From assembly GCA_937931765.1 (NCBI GenBank), contig CALHAO010000276.1, forward strand, positions 1 to 15,684: a stretch of DNA of 15,684 nt. Reading direction: 5' to 3'. Within the stretch, counting starts at the first letter, position 1; each line of letters opens with the position of its first letter. Position numbers and translations under genes: made by a program. Positions 1-7,002 of this stretch are shown here, in pieces. Source of the DNA: an uncultured Thiotrichaceae bacterium. GTDB taxonomy: Bacteria > Pseudomonadota > Gammaproteobacteria > Thiotrichales > Thiotrichaceae. A model generated the notes under the pieces. The model saw nothing but the letters and a program-made list of their open reading frames with translations. It ran no database searches and was not told the DNA's origin.

Positions 1-200
1 GGCTCACGAAAGTGGACATAATTATCAATCATGCCAGGTAATAGAAACTTACCGGCTGCATCAATAATCTGGGAATCTTTAAGGCCGACTGCAGAGGCAG
101 AACCGATAGCTGAAATGCGTCCTTGTTCAATCAGCACATCACCTTCAGTGATGCACCCCTCATTCACAATCTGCGCATTACGAATTAGTAAACGTTCCAA
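1..200 (-). CDS. pyrC: Dihydroorotase, N-terminal part (runs off the window)
   Basis: Dihydroorotase is an amidohydrolase that closes carbamoyl-aspartate to dihydroorotate in cytosolic pyrimidine synthesis. Only the first 66 or so residues are present. They begin MERLLIRNAQIVNEG and end LPGMIDNYVHFREP, which is the start of the metal-binding strand of the TIM barrel. The start is TTG at 200-198. An in-frame TGA lies just upstream, no ATG or GTG intervenes, and a GGGAG ribosome-binding site sits about 7 nt away, so TTG is the only reasonable choice. It follows folA by 25 nt on the same strand and is probably the last visible member of the sspA-sspB-folA unit. The family motif is usually D-x-H-x-H, or D-x-Q-V-H in one subgroup I recall; here the first histidine position is tyrosine. 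The subgroup and gene symbol are tentative because only the N-terminus is visible. Confidence 0.82.
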   Translation of the reverse strand, partial: MERLLIRNAQIVNEGCITEGDVLIEQGRISAIGSASAVGLKDSQIIDAAGKFLLPGMIDNYVHFRE

Positions 201-225
201 AACGACTCCCTGTCAACACATTATC

Positions 226-714
226 CTAACTGAGGCGATTCAGAATCATGAAAGTACAATCATATGCATTCTTGTCATCAGCAGCACGCTCATCAACAAA
301 AGATTGCTGCCATTTCAAATGATCATATCGGGGAAACCAACTATCGCCGTCCACACTCGCATGGATAAGCGTAATATACAATCGATCAGCTTGCGGGAGA
401 AAATGCGAATAAATTTGTGCGCCACCAACAATCATCACTTCAGCGCTATCTTTAACCAGGCTCAATGCCCGATCAGGCGAGTCAGCCAACTCTGCACCAT
501 TATTAGCTAAGTCATTATTTCGACTAATAATAATATTCTTCCGATTAGGCAGCGGCTTAGAGCCAATAGACTCCCAGGTTTTGCGCCCCATGAGTATTGG
601 CTTACTAAGTGTGTTACGTTTAAACCAAGCCAAGTCGGCTGGCAGATGCCAAGGCATGTCACCATCGCAGCCAATCACCCGCTCAGGCGTCATGGCAGCG
701 ATCATTGAAATCAT
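226..714 (-). CDS. folA: Dihydrofolate reductase
   Basis: This enzyme reduces dihydrofolate to tetrahydrofolate with NADPH in the cytosol. The protein is 162 residues; the E. coli enzyme has 159. The N-terminus MISMIAAMTPERVIG and the block MPWHLPADLAWFKRNTL match E. coli FolA closely, including Met20, Trp22 and the catalytic Asp27 at identical numbering. GRKTWESIG, the RKNIIISR strand and the VGGAQIY cofactor-binding loop follow in family order, then YITLIHASVDGDSWFP near the C-terminus. The open frame extends 26 codons further upstream, but that part overlaps the end of sspB and has no family counterpart, so I place the start at ATG 714-712. The gap from the sspB stop is 10 nt, which suggests one transcript and probably translational coupling. 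Nothing is unusual in the active site. Confidence 0.95.
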   Translation of the reverse strand: MISMIAAMTPERVIGCDGDMPWHLPADLAWFKRNTLSKPILMGRKTWESIGSKPLPNRKNIIISRNNDLANNGAELADSPDRALSLVKDSAEVMIVGGAQIYSHFLPQADRLYITLIHASVDGDSWFPRYDHLKWQQSFVDERAADDKNAYDCTFMILNRLS

Positions 715-724
715 CTGACCTGCC

Positions 725-1258
725 TTATTTGATAACCCGAAGCGAGGGACGCTTCCGGGGTGGTGGCTTGTCATCATGCCCACCGTCATCATCGGAATCA
801 GTGTCGGTCACAGCAGCTTCATCCGGTGACTTAGCAGCTGAAATATCACTAACAGCAGCTAGCCCTGGTGCAGATACTGCTTTAAGTCCGGCACCTTTAG
901 CTTTAGGTGCAACCGGTGCGGACGCAACACCTTCATATTCATCAGCTGAAAAACTAACGCCTTCAGTTGGTGCTTCACGTGCATATAAGGCCTCAATGGA
1001 GTACATCGGGCAATAAATATAAAATGACACGCCACCAAAACGGGCACTGAAACTCAGTGCCTCGTTATCCACCATAAAATCCTGAATAGCTGACGGGCTA
1101 ATGTTCAGGACAATCTTGCCATCGTTAACGTGCTGGCGTGGCACATTAACGTCTTCAGCCTCAGCATTTACCAGAATATGCGGTGTCATATTGTTATCCA
1201 CGATCCAGTCGTAGAATGCACGCAACAGATAAGGGCGCTTGGGACTCATATCACTCAT
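725..1258 (-). CDS. sspB: ClpXP protease specificity-enhancing factor SspB
   Basis: SspB is a dimeric cytosolic adaptor that binds ssrA-tagged, stalled-ribosome products and delivers them to ClpXP. In this 177-residue protein the folded substrate-binding domain spans about 1-110, with KRPYLLRAFYDWIVDN at the start, NDGKIVLNISPSAI (46-58) and FSARFGG (70-76). A flexible Ala/Asp-rich linker (about 113-168) follows. The C-terminal tail RPSLRVIK corresponds to the conserved ClpX-binding tail (ALRVVK in E. coli). The linker makes it about 12 residues longer than the E. coli protein. The ATG overlaps the sspA stop codon in an ATGA junction, which points to translational coupling, and folA follows after 10 nt. 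All functional parts are present, so I expect an active adaptor. Confidence 0.95.
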   Translation of the reverse strand: MSDMSPKRPYLLRAFYDWIVDNNMTPHILVNAEAEDVNVPRQHVNDGKIVLNISPSAIQDFMVDNEALSFSARFGGVSFYIYCPMYSIEALYAREAPTEGVSFSADEYEGVASAPVAPKAKGAGLKAVSAPGLAAVSDISAAKSPDEAAVTDTDSDDDGGHDDKPPPRKRPSLRVIK

Positions 1259-1884
1259 GGGCGGATAGCCTTTTCCATCTTGCTAAGAGAAGCCTGAAAG
1301 CCCTCACGTGAAAAAACACGATCCATGTATTGCAGGATTGGCTTACCAGCTTTTTCAGGTACATCAATGCCGTACTTAGGTAAACGCCACAAGACTGGTG
1401 CAATTGTACAATCGACCAAAGTATAGTCATCACTCAGAAAATAAGGTTTGATGGCAAATACTTCAGCAGCGCCCAATACGCTTTCACGCAAAATAGCCCG
1501 CGCTGGTGCTGACCGCTTGTCATCACCACTCTCAATATCTTCGACCAAAGAGAACCAATCTCTTTCAATACGATACAAAGCCAGCCGTGAATGCGCACGG
1601 GTAACAGGATCAACCGGCATTAACGGCGGATGAGGAAAACGCTCATCCAGATACTCCATAATAATACGGGCATCGTACAACACCAAGTCACGATCAATCA
1701 GTGTGGGCGTTGTATTATAGGGATTCAGTTCAGCCAGATCCTCTGGCTTATCATCCGGATTAACATTCAGAATATCTACAGTAATATCCTTTTCCGCCAA
1801 CACGATTCGCACACGATGACTATCGGCGCAATCTTGCGAGGAAAAAAGGGTCATAACAGAACGTCGACTGGAAATAGAAGCCAT
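1255..1884 (-). CDS. sspA: Stringent starvation protein A (glutathione S-transferase fold)
   Basis: SspA is an RNA-polymerase-associated protein that modifies promoter choice in stationary phase and starvation. It has a GST fold but is not known as a GST enzyme. The protein is 209 residues; E. coli SspA has 212. The thioredoxin-like domain begins RRSVMTLFSSQDCADSHRVRIVLAEK. The PHP pocket motif (FPHPPLMP, Pro84-His85-Pro86) falls at the same numbers as in E. coli, followed by the helical domain with YFLSDDYTLVDCTIAPVLWR. The ATG at 1884-1882 fits the family start. A TTG nine codons upstream is open but adds residues with no counterpart and abuts the terminator T-tract. I see no strong Shine-Dalgarno site; GAGAG lies about 14 nt upstream. 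The stop overlaps the sspB start by 4 nt. An intrinsic terminator ends 28 nt upstream, which constrains where its promoter can be. Confidence 0.95.
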   Translation of the reverse strand: MASISSRRSVMTLFSSQDCADSHRVRIVLAEKDITVDILNVNPDDKPEDLAELNPYNTTPTLIDRDLVLYDARIIMEYLDERFPHPPLMPVDPVTRAHSRLALYRIERDWFSLVEDIESGDDKRSAPARAILRESVLGAAEVFAIKPYFLSDDYTLVDCTIAPVLWRLPKYGIDVPEKAGKPILQYMDRVFSREGFQASLSKMEKAIRP

Positions 1885-1911
1885 AATTAAGGAAAAACTC
1901 TCGCTGTACAA

Positions 1912-1950
1912 ATAAAAAAAGCTACCCCGCTGAAAATCAGCAGAGTAGCC
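1912..1950 (-). terminator. Intrinsic terminator of the petABC operon
   Basis: Reading the minus strand, GGCTACTCTGCTGA, a short TTT loop and TCAGCGGGGTAGC form a stem of two perfect 5-bp blocks (GCTAC/GTAGC and GCTGA/TCAGC) separated by a small internal mismatch. Seven T residues follow. The hairpin starts about 25 nt after the petC stop codon. It has the classical form of a rho-independent terminator and separates the pet operon from sspA. Confidence 0.88.
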
Positions 1951-1974
1951 TTATGAGGTTATACTAAAAAGGAA

Positions 1975-2730
1975 TTAATGAACATCCTTCCAGTATTCTT
2001 TCTTCAGGAAGTACGCAATGATACCGAAGAATACCAGGAACAATAGCACCCAAACACCAATACTCTTGCGGTGTAATTGCGCAGGCTCAGCCACATAAAC
2101 CAGGAAGTTAGTAATATCACGTACTACCTGATCGTACTCAGCGGGCGACTTGGAACCTTGCTCCACTAATTTCAGTTCTTTAGTCACATGACCCTGACCA
2201 TCATCGTGTGTTTCTGCTGCCTGCCAGCCCTGTAATTCCCACAATACATGAGGCATACCGGCATTCTCGAACACCGTATTATTTACGCCTAACGGACGGG
2301 AAGGGTCGACATAGAATGCTTTCAAAAAGCTATAAATCCAGTCTTCACCACGCGAACGGCCTACCAAGGATAAATCCGGTGGTGCTGCACCAAAAGCAGC
2401 CTCACCATATTTACTGGTCATACCGTTCTTCATCAGCTCGCCTACTTTAGTAGGATTGCCATCAGTACGGGTAAAAATCAGATTATCTCTTACCTGATCA
2501 TCCGTTAGCCCCAGATCCAGCGCAACACGGTTGTAACGACTGAAAGCAGCGGAATGACAACCCATGCAATAGTTAACGAAATACTTCGCTCCCCGTTGCA
2601 GGCTGGACTTGTCATGGATATTAGCATTCGCACTTTCCAGCGCCACATTACCACCTGCAGCCATTGCACCAGAAAATGGTAATACGGCAGCACTGAGGGC
2701 AAACATTACACTTACAATAAATTTTTTCAT
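1975..2730 (-). CDS. petC: Ubiquinol-cytochrome c reductase, cytochrome c1 subunit
   Basis: Cytochrome c1 of complex III accepts electrons from the Rieske centre and passes them to soluble or bound cytochrome c on the periplasmic side. It is a 251-residue protein. A signal peptide (about 1-25, MKKFIVSVMF... cleaved near AMA/AGG) is followed by the single haem-attachment motif Cys55-Met-Gly-Cys58-His59. The likely sixth ligand is Met159 in the AGMPHVLWE block. A C-terminal membrane anchor spans about 225-242 with the basic end KKEYWKDVH. The start is ATG 2730-2728, because a GAGGTT ribosome-binding site precedes it by about 9 nt and the signal peptide then has normal form. An in-frame ATG at 2745 would overlap the petB stop but adds acidic residues ahead of the signal. 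It is the last gene of petABC, 11 nt after petB, and is followed by a strong terminator. Confidence 0.95.
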   Translation of the reverse strand: MKKFIVSVMFALSAAVLPFSGAMAAGGNVALESANANIHDKSSLQRGAKYFVNYCMGCHSAAFSRYNRVALDLGLTDDQVRDNLIFTRTDGNPTKVGELMKNGMTSKYGEAAFGAAPPDLSLVGRSRGEDWIYSFLKAFYVDPSRPLGVNNTVFENAGMPHVLWELQGWQAAETHDDGQGHVTKELKLVEQGSKSPAEYDQVVRDITNFLVYVAEPAQLHRKSIGVWVLLFLVFFGIIAYFLKKEYWKDVH

Positions 2731-2741
2731 GTTGTCTAACC

Positions 2742-4169
2742 TCATCCTGTAACGCGGTCAGGAACTGCTTTTTCTTCGTTAAAGCGTGGCTTGAAGGCTG
2801 GCAGTAACAAAGTTAGTCCTAAATAAATCACAATTAACGGGAACTGCTTAATCAGCTGTGATGCTTCATCTGCTGCTTCTGAATTGTAGCGGAAGACAAT
2901 GTCATACAAGATAACAATACCCAGCAGGATACCGAACCATTTCACATAGTTGATCTGTTTCGGATAGCTATGCAGCCACAACACAACGAAGAACAGGAAG
3001 TAAATTTGCGTCATCCGTGTACCTAATTCTTTGTACACAGGAGTAACAGCTTCAACACCCATCCAGCCAAGAATCACAAACACCAGTGCAAAAATGAGCA
3101 GGTTCATCTTGTGCGCAAGGTTACGATAACGCCAGGATTTAACCGGGTTACGATCCAACCAGGGCAGGAAGAACAATACGATAATCGCAGCAAACATAGC
3201 TACTGTGCCCCACCACGGGTCAGGAATCGCACGCAATACAGTATAGAAAGGTGTGAAGTACCAGACAGGCGCAATGTGCTCAGGTGTTTTCAGTGCATTC
3301 GCAGGCTCAAAGTTAGGTTTTTCGAGGAAATAACCGCCCATTTCGGGTGCGAAGAAAACGATAGCAAAGAAACCGAACAGGAAAACCACCAAGCCCACAA
3401 TATCTTTTACTGTGTAGTAAGGGTGGAAAGGAATACCATCTTTAGGTGCAGTATCGCTCCAGCGATTACCTTTCGGGCCTTGCTTAATTTCAACACCATC
3501 AGGATTATTAGAACCCACAGTGTGCAAAGCAACCATGTGTACAAACACCAGTGCAGGCAAAATTAGTGACGGGATAAAGAAGTGCAGCGCAAAGAAACGG
3601 TTCAGCGTCGCATCACCCAGTACGAAGTCACCACGAATCCAGATCGACAGGTCATTACCCACCACAGGAATAGTGTTAAACAGGTTGATAATTACCTGAG
3701 CACCCCAGTAAGACATTTGTCCCCATGGCAGCAGGTAACCCATAAATGCGGTCGCCATCAGCGCCACATAGATAACCATTCCGATCAGCCACAACAGTTC
3801 ACGTTTACCTTTGTAAGAACCGTATATTAAGGCGCGGAACATATGCAGATAGACGACCACAAAGAAGGCCGAAGCACCCGTAGAGTGCATATAGCGGATA
3901 AACCAGCCACCCGGCACATCACGCATGATGTACTCTACTGAAGCGAAAGCCAGCGCCGCATCAGGCTTGTAGTGAAAAGCCAGAAACAAACCAGAGAAAA
4001 TCTGGATTGCCAGTACCACCATGGCCAATGAGCCAAAGAAATACCAGAAGTTAAAGTTTTTTGGCGCGTAATATTGCGCCACGTGGTGATTCCAGGTTTC
4101 CATTGCGGGGAAACGATCTTCGACCCACCCTAAAAAACCGGTGTAATTATGTTCGGGACGTTCAGCCAT
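2742..4169 (-). CDS. petB: Ubiquinol-cytochrome c reductase, cytochrome b subunit
   Basis: Cytochrome b is the inner-membrane core of complex III; it carries both b haems and the two quinone sites. Haem ligands are His95 and His109 (helix B, RYMHSTGAS and YLHM) and His196 and His211 (helix D, ALHFFIP and FVHMVALH). The helix-D pair has 14 intervening residues. The Qo-site motif is PVWY (301-304) in place of the mitochondrial PEWY. The cd-helix region around GYLLPWGQMSYWGAQV is intact. At 475 residues it is longer than the roughly 400-440 usual for the family. I count about ten hydrophobic segments instead of eight, the extra ones at about 410-428 and 445-462. The ATG overlaps the petA stop by one base (TAATG), which is typical of translational coupling. 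Identity is certain; the C-terminal extension is the unusual part. Confidence 0.96.
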   Translation of the reverse strand: MAERPEHNYTGFLGWVEDRFPAMETWNHHVAQYYAPKNFNFWYFFGSLAMVVLAIQIFSGLFLAFHYKPDAALAFASVEYIMRDVPGGWFIRYMHSTGASAFFVVVYLHMFRALIYGSYKGKRELLWLIGMVIYVALMATAFMGYLLPWGQMSYWGAQVIINLFNTIPVVGNDLSIWIRGDFVLGDATLNRFFALHFFIPSLILPALVFVHMVALHTVGSNNPDGVEIKQGPKGNRWSDTAPKDGIPFHPYYTVKDIVGLVVFLFGFFAIVFFAPEMGGYFLEKPNFEPANALKTPEHIAPVWYFTPFYTVLRAIPDPWWGTVAMFAAIIVLFFLPWLDRNPVKSWRYRNLAHKMNLLIFALVFVILGWMGVEAVTPVYKELGTRMTQIYFLFFVVLWLHSYPKQINYVKWFGILLGIVILYDIVFRYNSEAADEASQLIKQFPLIVIYLGLTLLLPAFKPRFNEEKAVPDRVTG

Positions 4170-4765
4170 TATGCTGCTCCTCCACTTTCGCCAATTAACA
4201 GAGTCACATCATCCTTAAAATAATGCGGAGGCACTTCCATATTAGTACCCGCCGGGACATTTTGGAATACACGCCCAGCCAGATCGAAGCGTGAACCGTG
4301 ACAGGCACAATACCAACCACCTTTCCAATCAGCACCCAAATCAGCAGGCGCTACTTCCGGACGGTAAGTCGGCGAACAACCCAAATGCGTACAAATACCC
4401 ACCAAAACCAGATATTGTGGCTTGCGCGAACGGTGTGGGTTCTTAGCGTACTCAGGTTGCTGTGACAGGACATCCGAATCCGGATCTTTTAAACGACTGT
4501 TCATTGCTGGCAAATCTGCCAACATTTGTTCAGTACGATTCACTACCCAAACGGGTTTACCTTGCCAGACAGTTTTTAACTGCTGTCCGGGTTCTGCTTT
4601 ACTGACATTGAATTCTACCGGTGCACCGGCTGCAAGAGCACGTGCACTGGGAGACATCGATGAAAGAAAAGTAGTTGCAACCGCTGCCACCCCGCCTGCG
4701 CCAACTACCGAGGTAGCCGCGACCAGGAACCGGCGACGGTTTTTATCTACTCCAGAATTTGCCAT
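4169..4765 (-). CDS. petA: Ubiquinol-cytochrome c reductase, Rieske iron-sulfur subunit
   Basis: The Rieske protein takes the first electron from ubiquinol at the Qo site of complex III and moves it to cytochrome c1. It is 198 residues. A twin-arginine signal-anchor (NRRRFLVAATSVVGAGG, then a hydrophobic run to about residue 36) shows Tat export with the anchor retained in the membrane. Box I is Cys125-Thr-His127-Leu-Gly-Cys130 and box II is Cys153-Ala-Cys155-His156-Gly-Ser. Cys125, His127, Cys153 and His156 hold the 2Fe-2S cluster, and Cys130 and Cys155 form the stabilising disulfide. A GGGAG ribosome-binding site lies about 9 nt upstream of the ATG. It is the first gene of petABC. The leader upstream contains a long dyad (4803-4838). 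Confidence 0.96.
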   Translation of the reverse strand: MANSGVDKNRRRFLVAATSVVGAGGVAAVATTFLSSMSPSARALAAGAPVEFNVSKAEPGQQLKTVWQGKPVWVVNRTEQMLADLPAMNSRLKDPDSDVLSQQPEYAKNPHRSRKPQYLVLVGICTHLGCSPTYRPEVAPADLGADWKGGWYCACHGSRFDLAGRVFQNVPAGTNMEVPPHYFKDDVTLLIGESGGAA

Positions 4766-5165
4766 CGTTAGCTCACTCCCAAAATAATCAAAACTTGTGC
4801 CATTTCCTGCTCTATATTATTGATATAGCAGCAGGAAACAAAAATCATTTGTAACATTTTTTACATCGCATGCTATTACATGCTCAGCCACATCGGATAG
4901 CCACTATTCAGCCCCGAACATAGCATTTTTCAGCAGGTCTATTAGCAAACCCTGAAAAACCCGTAAGAATGTCTGACTTACACGCTAAAATCAAGCAGAT
5001 TAAACAAAATCAAGCCCTGCTCATTTGAGCAATGACGATTAGTTGCTGCACCGAAGCATTAAACATTCCGGCGGCGATAATAGCATAAATTCAGCGGCTA
5101 TTGAGGTAATCTCACTGTGAACGCAGACTTTCATGCTTGCGGGTTTAGTCACTACATGCACAACC
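4766..5165 (-). promoter_or_regulatory. 400-nt noncoding gap: petABC leader and 3' end of the NIF3 gene
   Basis: No credible gene is visible; open frames here lack ribosome-binding sites and family resemblance. Read on the minus strand, it must hold the end of the hisC-NIF3 transcript and the promoter of petABC. Besides the dyad at 4803-4838, small inverted repeats are visible: TTTTTCAG/CTGAAAAA around 4925-4960, GTAAG/CTTAC around 4964-4982, and TGCTCA-TT-TGAGCA at 5018-5031. None has the GC stem plus T-tract of a clear terminator. One possible minus-strand promoter is TTGTTT, 16 nt, TAATAT, overlapping the 4803-4838 dyad. This is a weak, eye-made match. Confidence 0.4.
4803..4838. repeat. 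Long dyad in the petA leader, possible operator or mRNA hairpin
   Basis: TTTCCTGCTCTATAT pairs with ATATAGCAGCAGGAAA across a short loop. That gives about 15 bp with one bulged base, centred about 55 nt upstream of the petA ATG. No T-tract follows on either strand, so it is not an ordinary terminator. It overlaps a possible -10 (TAATAT on the minus strand), so it could be a repressor or activator site, or a structured 5' leader of the pet mRNA. Confidence 0.5.
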
Positions 5166-5924
5166 TTACGCTGGGTTATCCATATCTATATGAATATGCT
5201 TCAAACCAAGGTGCCCTGCCAAGTGTTCGCCCAGCGCCTGAACACCGTAGCGCTCTGTGGCATGATGCCCGGCAGCAATATAATGAATACCATTTTCACG
5301 CGCACTGTGTACCGTGTTTTCCGACACCTCACCACTAAGGTAAGCATCTGCACCCAGCTCATGAGCCTTATCGATATAGCCCTGTGCACCACCGGTACAC
5401 CAGGCAATGCGCCGGATCGGATGATCACCGCCACTCACTAATAAAGGTTTGCGTTGCAGCACCTGCCCTACCCGCTCGCCAAAAGCTTCCAGTGATAAGG
5501 CATCTGCCAAGGTGCCAATATTGCCAACACTCTGTAGCTCACGTTCGTCCATCACACCTTCACTACTGATACCCAGCAAAGCACCTAAGCGGGCATTATT
5601 TCCCAACTCAGGATGAGCATCCAACGGTAAATGATACCCAAACAAACTAATATTGTGCTTGAGCAATGTCATTATCCGGCGTTTTTTCATGCCACGGATC
5701 ACCGGGCTTTCATTTTTCCAGAAATAACCGTGGTGTACGATAACAGCATCCGCCCCTGCCTCAACCGCCGCATCCAGTAACTTCTGACTGGCCGTCACAC
5801 CGGTGACAATAGTTTTTACCTCAGACTTCCCTTCAACCTGCAAGCCATTCGGCGCATAATCACGAAAGCGCTTTATATCCAACAAGTTGTTCGTATAAGA
5901 TTCCAGTTCCAACAAATCAACCAT
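5166..5924 (-). CDS. ybgI: NIF3/YbgI family di-metal protein
   Basis: This is a member of the NIF3 (YbgI, YqfO) family, which forms toroidal hexamers with a di-metal site. Its biochemical role is unsettled; some members have been described as GTP cyclohydrolase I type 2-like, which should not be taken as proven here. The protein has 252 residues and aligns along its whole length with E. coli YbgI: RDYAPNGLQVEGK (21-33), VIVHHGYFWKNESPVIRGMK (61-80), YHLPLDAHPELGNNA (97-111), IAWCTGGAQGYID and AAGHHATERYG (217-227). The expected metal ligands are His64, His65, Asp102, His220 and Glu224, all present. The start is ATG 5924-5922, which overlaps the hisC stop by 8 nt. The longer open frame upstream lies within hisC and has no family match. 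The tight overlap implies co-transcription with hisC. Confidence 0.92.
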   Translation of the reverse strand: MVDLLELESYTNNLLDIKRFRDYAPNGLQVEGKSEVKTIVTGVTASQKLLDAAVEAGADAVIVHHGYFWKNESPVIRGMKKRRIMTLLKHNISLFGYHLPLDAHPELGNNARLGALLGISSEGVMDERELQSVGNIGTLADALSLEAFGERVGQVLQRKPLLVSGGDHPIRRIAWCTGGAQGYIDKAHELGADAYLSGEVSENTVHSARENGIHYIAAGHHATERYGVQALGEHLAGHLGLKHIHIDMDNPA

Positions 5925-7002
5925 TTGCCTGCCCCTGTAAAGCTCCGTCGATAAACAGCTGCACTTTTTCAAAAAACACCGCCATTTCCTCATCAGTACC
6001 TATCGTAATGCGCAAATACTCGTTGATTCTTGGCTTACTAAAATACCGCACCAGAATGCCTGCGTCCTTTAACACTAAATAAAGCTGTTCGGCATTACCT
6101 TGCGGCGGGCGGGCAAACAGAAAATTGGTTTTGGACGGTAATACCGTAAAGCCCAATGCCTGCAAACGTTTGGCGCTATGCTCACGGGTGGTAATCACCT
6201 TCTGGCAGACCTGCTCTAAATGTTCACGGTCACGCATGGCAGCGGCAGCACCAGCAATATCCATCCGCCCCAGCGTATAAGGATGAAATGAATTTTTAAT
6301 ACGCTCCAGGCCTTCAATCAACGCCTTATCGCCCACCGCAATACCTACGCGCAAACCAGCCAGTGAACGTGACTTGGAAAAAGTCTGTACGACCAACAGG
6401 TTCGGGTATTTATTTACCAAGGCAATCGCCGACTCAGCACCAAAATCAACATAGGCCTCATCAATGACGACTACTGAATCTTTATTTCTGCTCACCAGCA
6501 GCTCAATATCAGCCAGCCCCAAAGCTAGTCCGGTCGGTGCATTGGGGTTGGCGATAATAATACCGCCGTTTTCCTGTTGATAATCATCCGGGTGAATACT
6601 GAAATCTTCACGCAACGGTATTTCAACGGCCTCAATATCAAAAAACTGCCGATACACCGGATAGAAGCCATAAGATAAATCCGGAAACAATAACGGCTTG
6701 TCATGCTTCAATAAACCACGGAACACATGCGCCAGCACCTCATCGGAACCATTGCCGACAAAAACATTATCCGTGCCGACGCCATAATAGTCAGCCACCG
6801 CTTCTTTTAACTCAGTCGCCCCCGGATCAGAGTAAAGGCGCAATGATGCGCCACCCGCCTGCGCTATCGCGGCCAGCGCTTTTGGTGATGCCGGATAAGG
6901 GCACTCATTCGTATTCAGCTTAATATAACGCTGACCTTTCGGCTGTTCACCCGGCACATAAGGCTCCAGCGTGTGTATAAAAGGGTTCCAATATTGGCTC
7001 AT
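5917..7002 (-). CDS. hisC: Histidinol-phosphate aminotransferase
   Basis: HisC is a PLP enzyme that transfers an amino group from glutamate to imidazole acetol phosphate in histidine synthesis. It has 361 residues with the fold-type I order: N-terminal WNPFIHTLEPYVPGEQP, the LNTNECPYPASP substrate block, GNGSDEVL (PLP phosphate contact), ANPNAPTG (Asn152), VVIDEAYVDF (Asp181 contacting the pyridine nitrogen, Tyr184), and the Schiff-base lysine Lys210 in TFSKSRSLAGLRVG, whose following arginine binds PLP phosphate. The ATG at 7002-7000 is chosen because the protein then begins MSQYWNP, as in the PYVPGEQP subgroup. The 28 codons upstream have no counterpart. I see no strong ribosome-binding site before it. 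It is divergent from the phosphoribulokinase-like gene, and the NIF3 gene follows with an 8-nt overlap. No other histidine gene is in the window. Confidence 0.93.
   Translation of the reverse strand: MSQYWNPFIHTLEPYVPGEQPKGQRYIKLNTNECPYPASPKALAAIAQAGGASLRLYSDPGATELKEAVADYYGVGTDNVFVGNGSDEVLAHVFRGLLKHDKPLLFPDLSYGFYPVYRQFFDIEAVEIPLREDFSIHPDDYQQENGGIIIANPNAPTGLALGLADIELLVSRNKDSVVVIDEAYVDFGAESAIALVNKYPNLLVVQTFSKSRSLAGLRVGIAVGDKALIEGLERIKNSFHPYTLGRMDIAGAAAAMRDREHLEQVCQKVITTREHSAKRLQALGFTVLPSKTNFLFARPPQGNAEQLYLVLKDAGILVRYFSKPRINEYLRITIGTDEEMAVFFEKVQLFIDGALQGQANG

Noticed and set aside
31..510. Plus-strand open frame of 159 codons at the left end
   Set aside because: It is antisense to the dihydroorotase start and folA, both recognised by family motifs, and its translation has no resemblance to a known protein.
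715..792. N-terminal extension of folA
   Set aside because: The extra 26 codons overlap the 3' end of sspB and have no family counterpart. The ATG at 714 gives an N-terminus matching E. coli FolA.
4803..4838. Dyad as an intrinsic terminator for the NIF3 transcript
   Set aside because: No run of T follows on either strand and the stem is mostly A/T-rich in its upper half.
5117..5338. Small plus-strand open frame in the petA-NIF3 gap
   Set aside because: Most of it is antisense to the NIF3 gene, there is no convincing ribosome-binding site, and the His-rich product resembles nothing.
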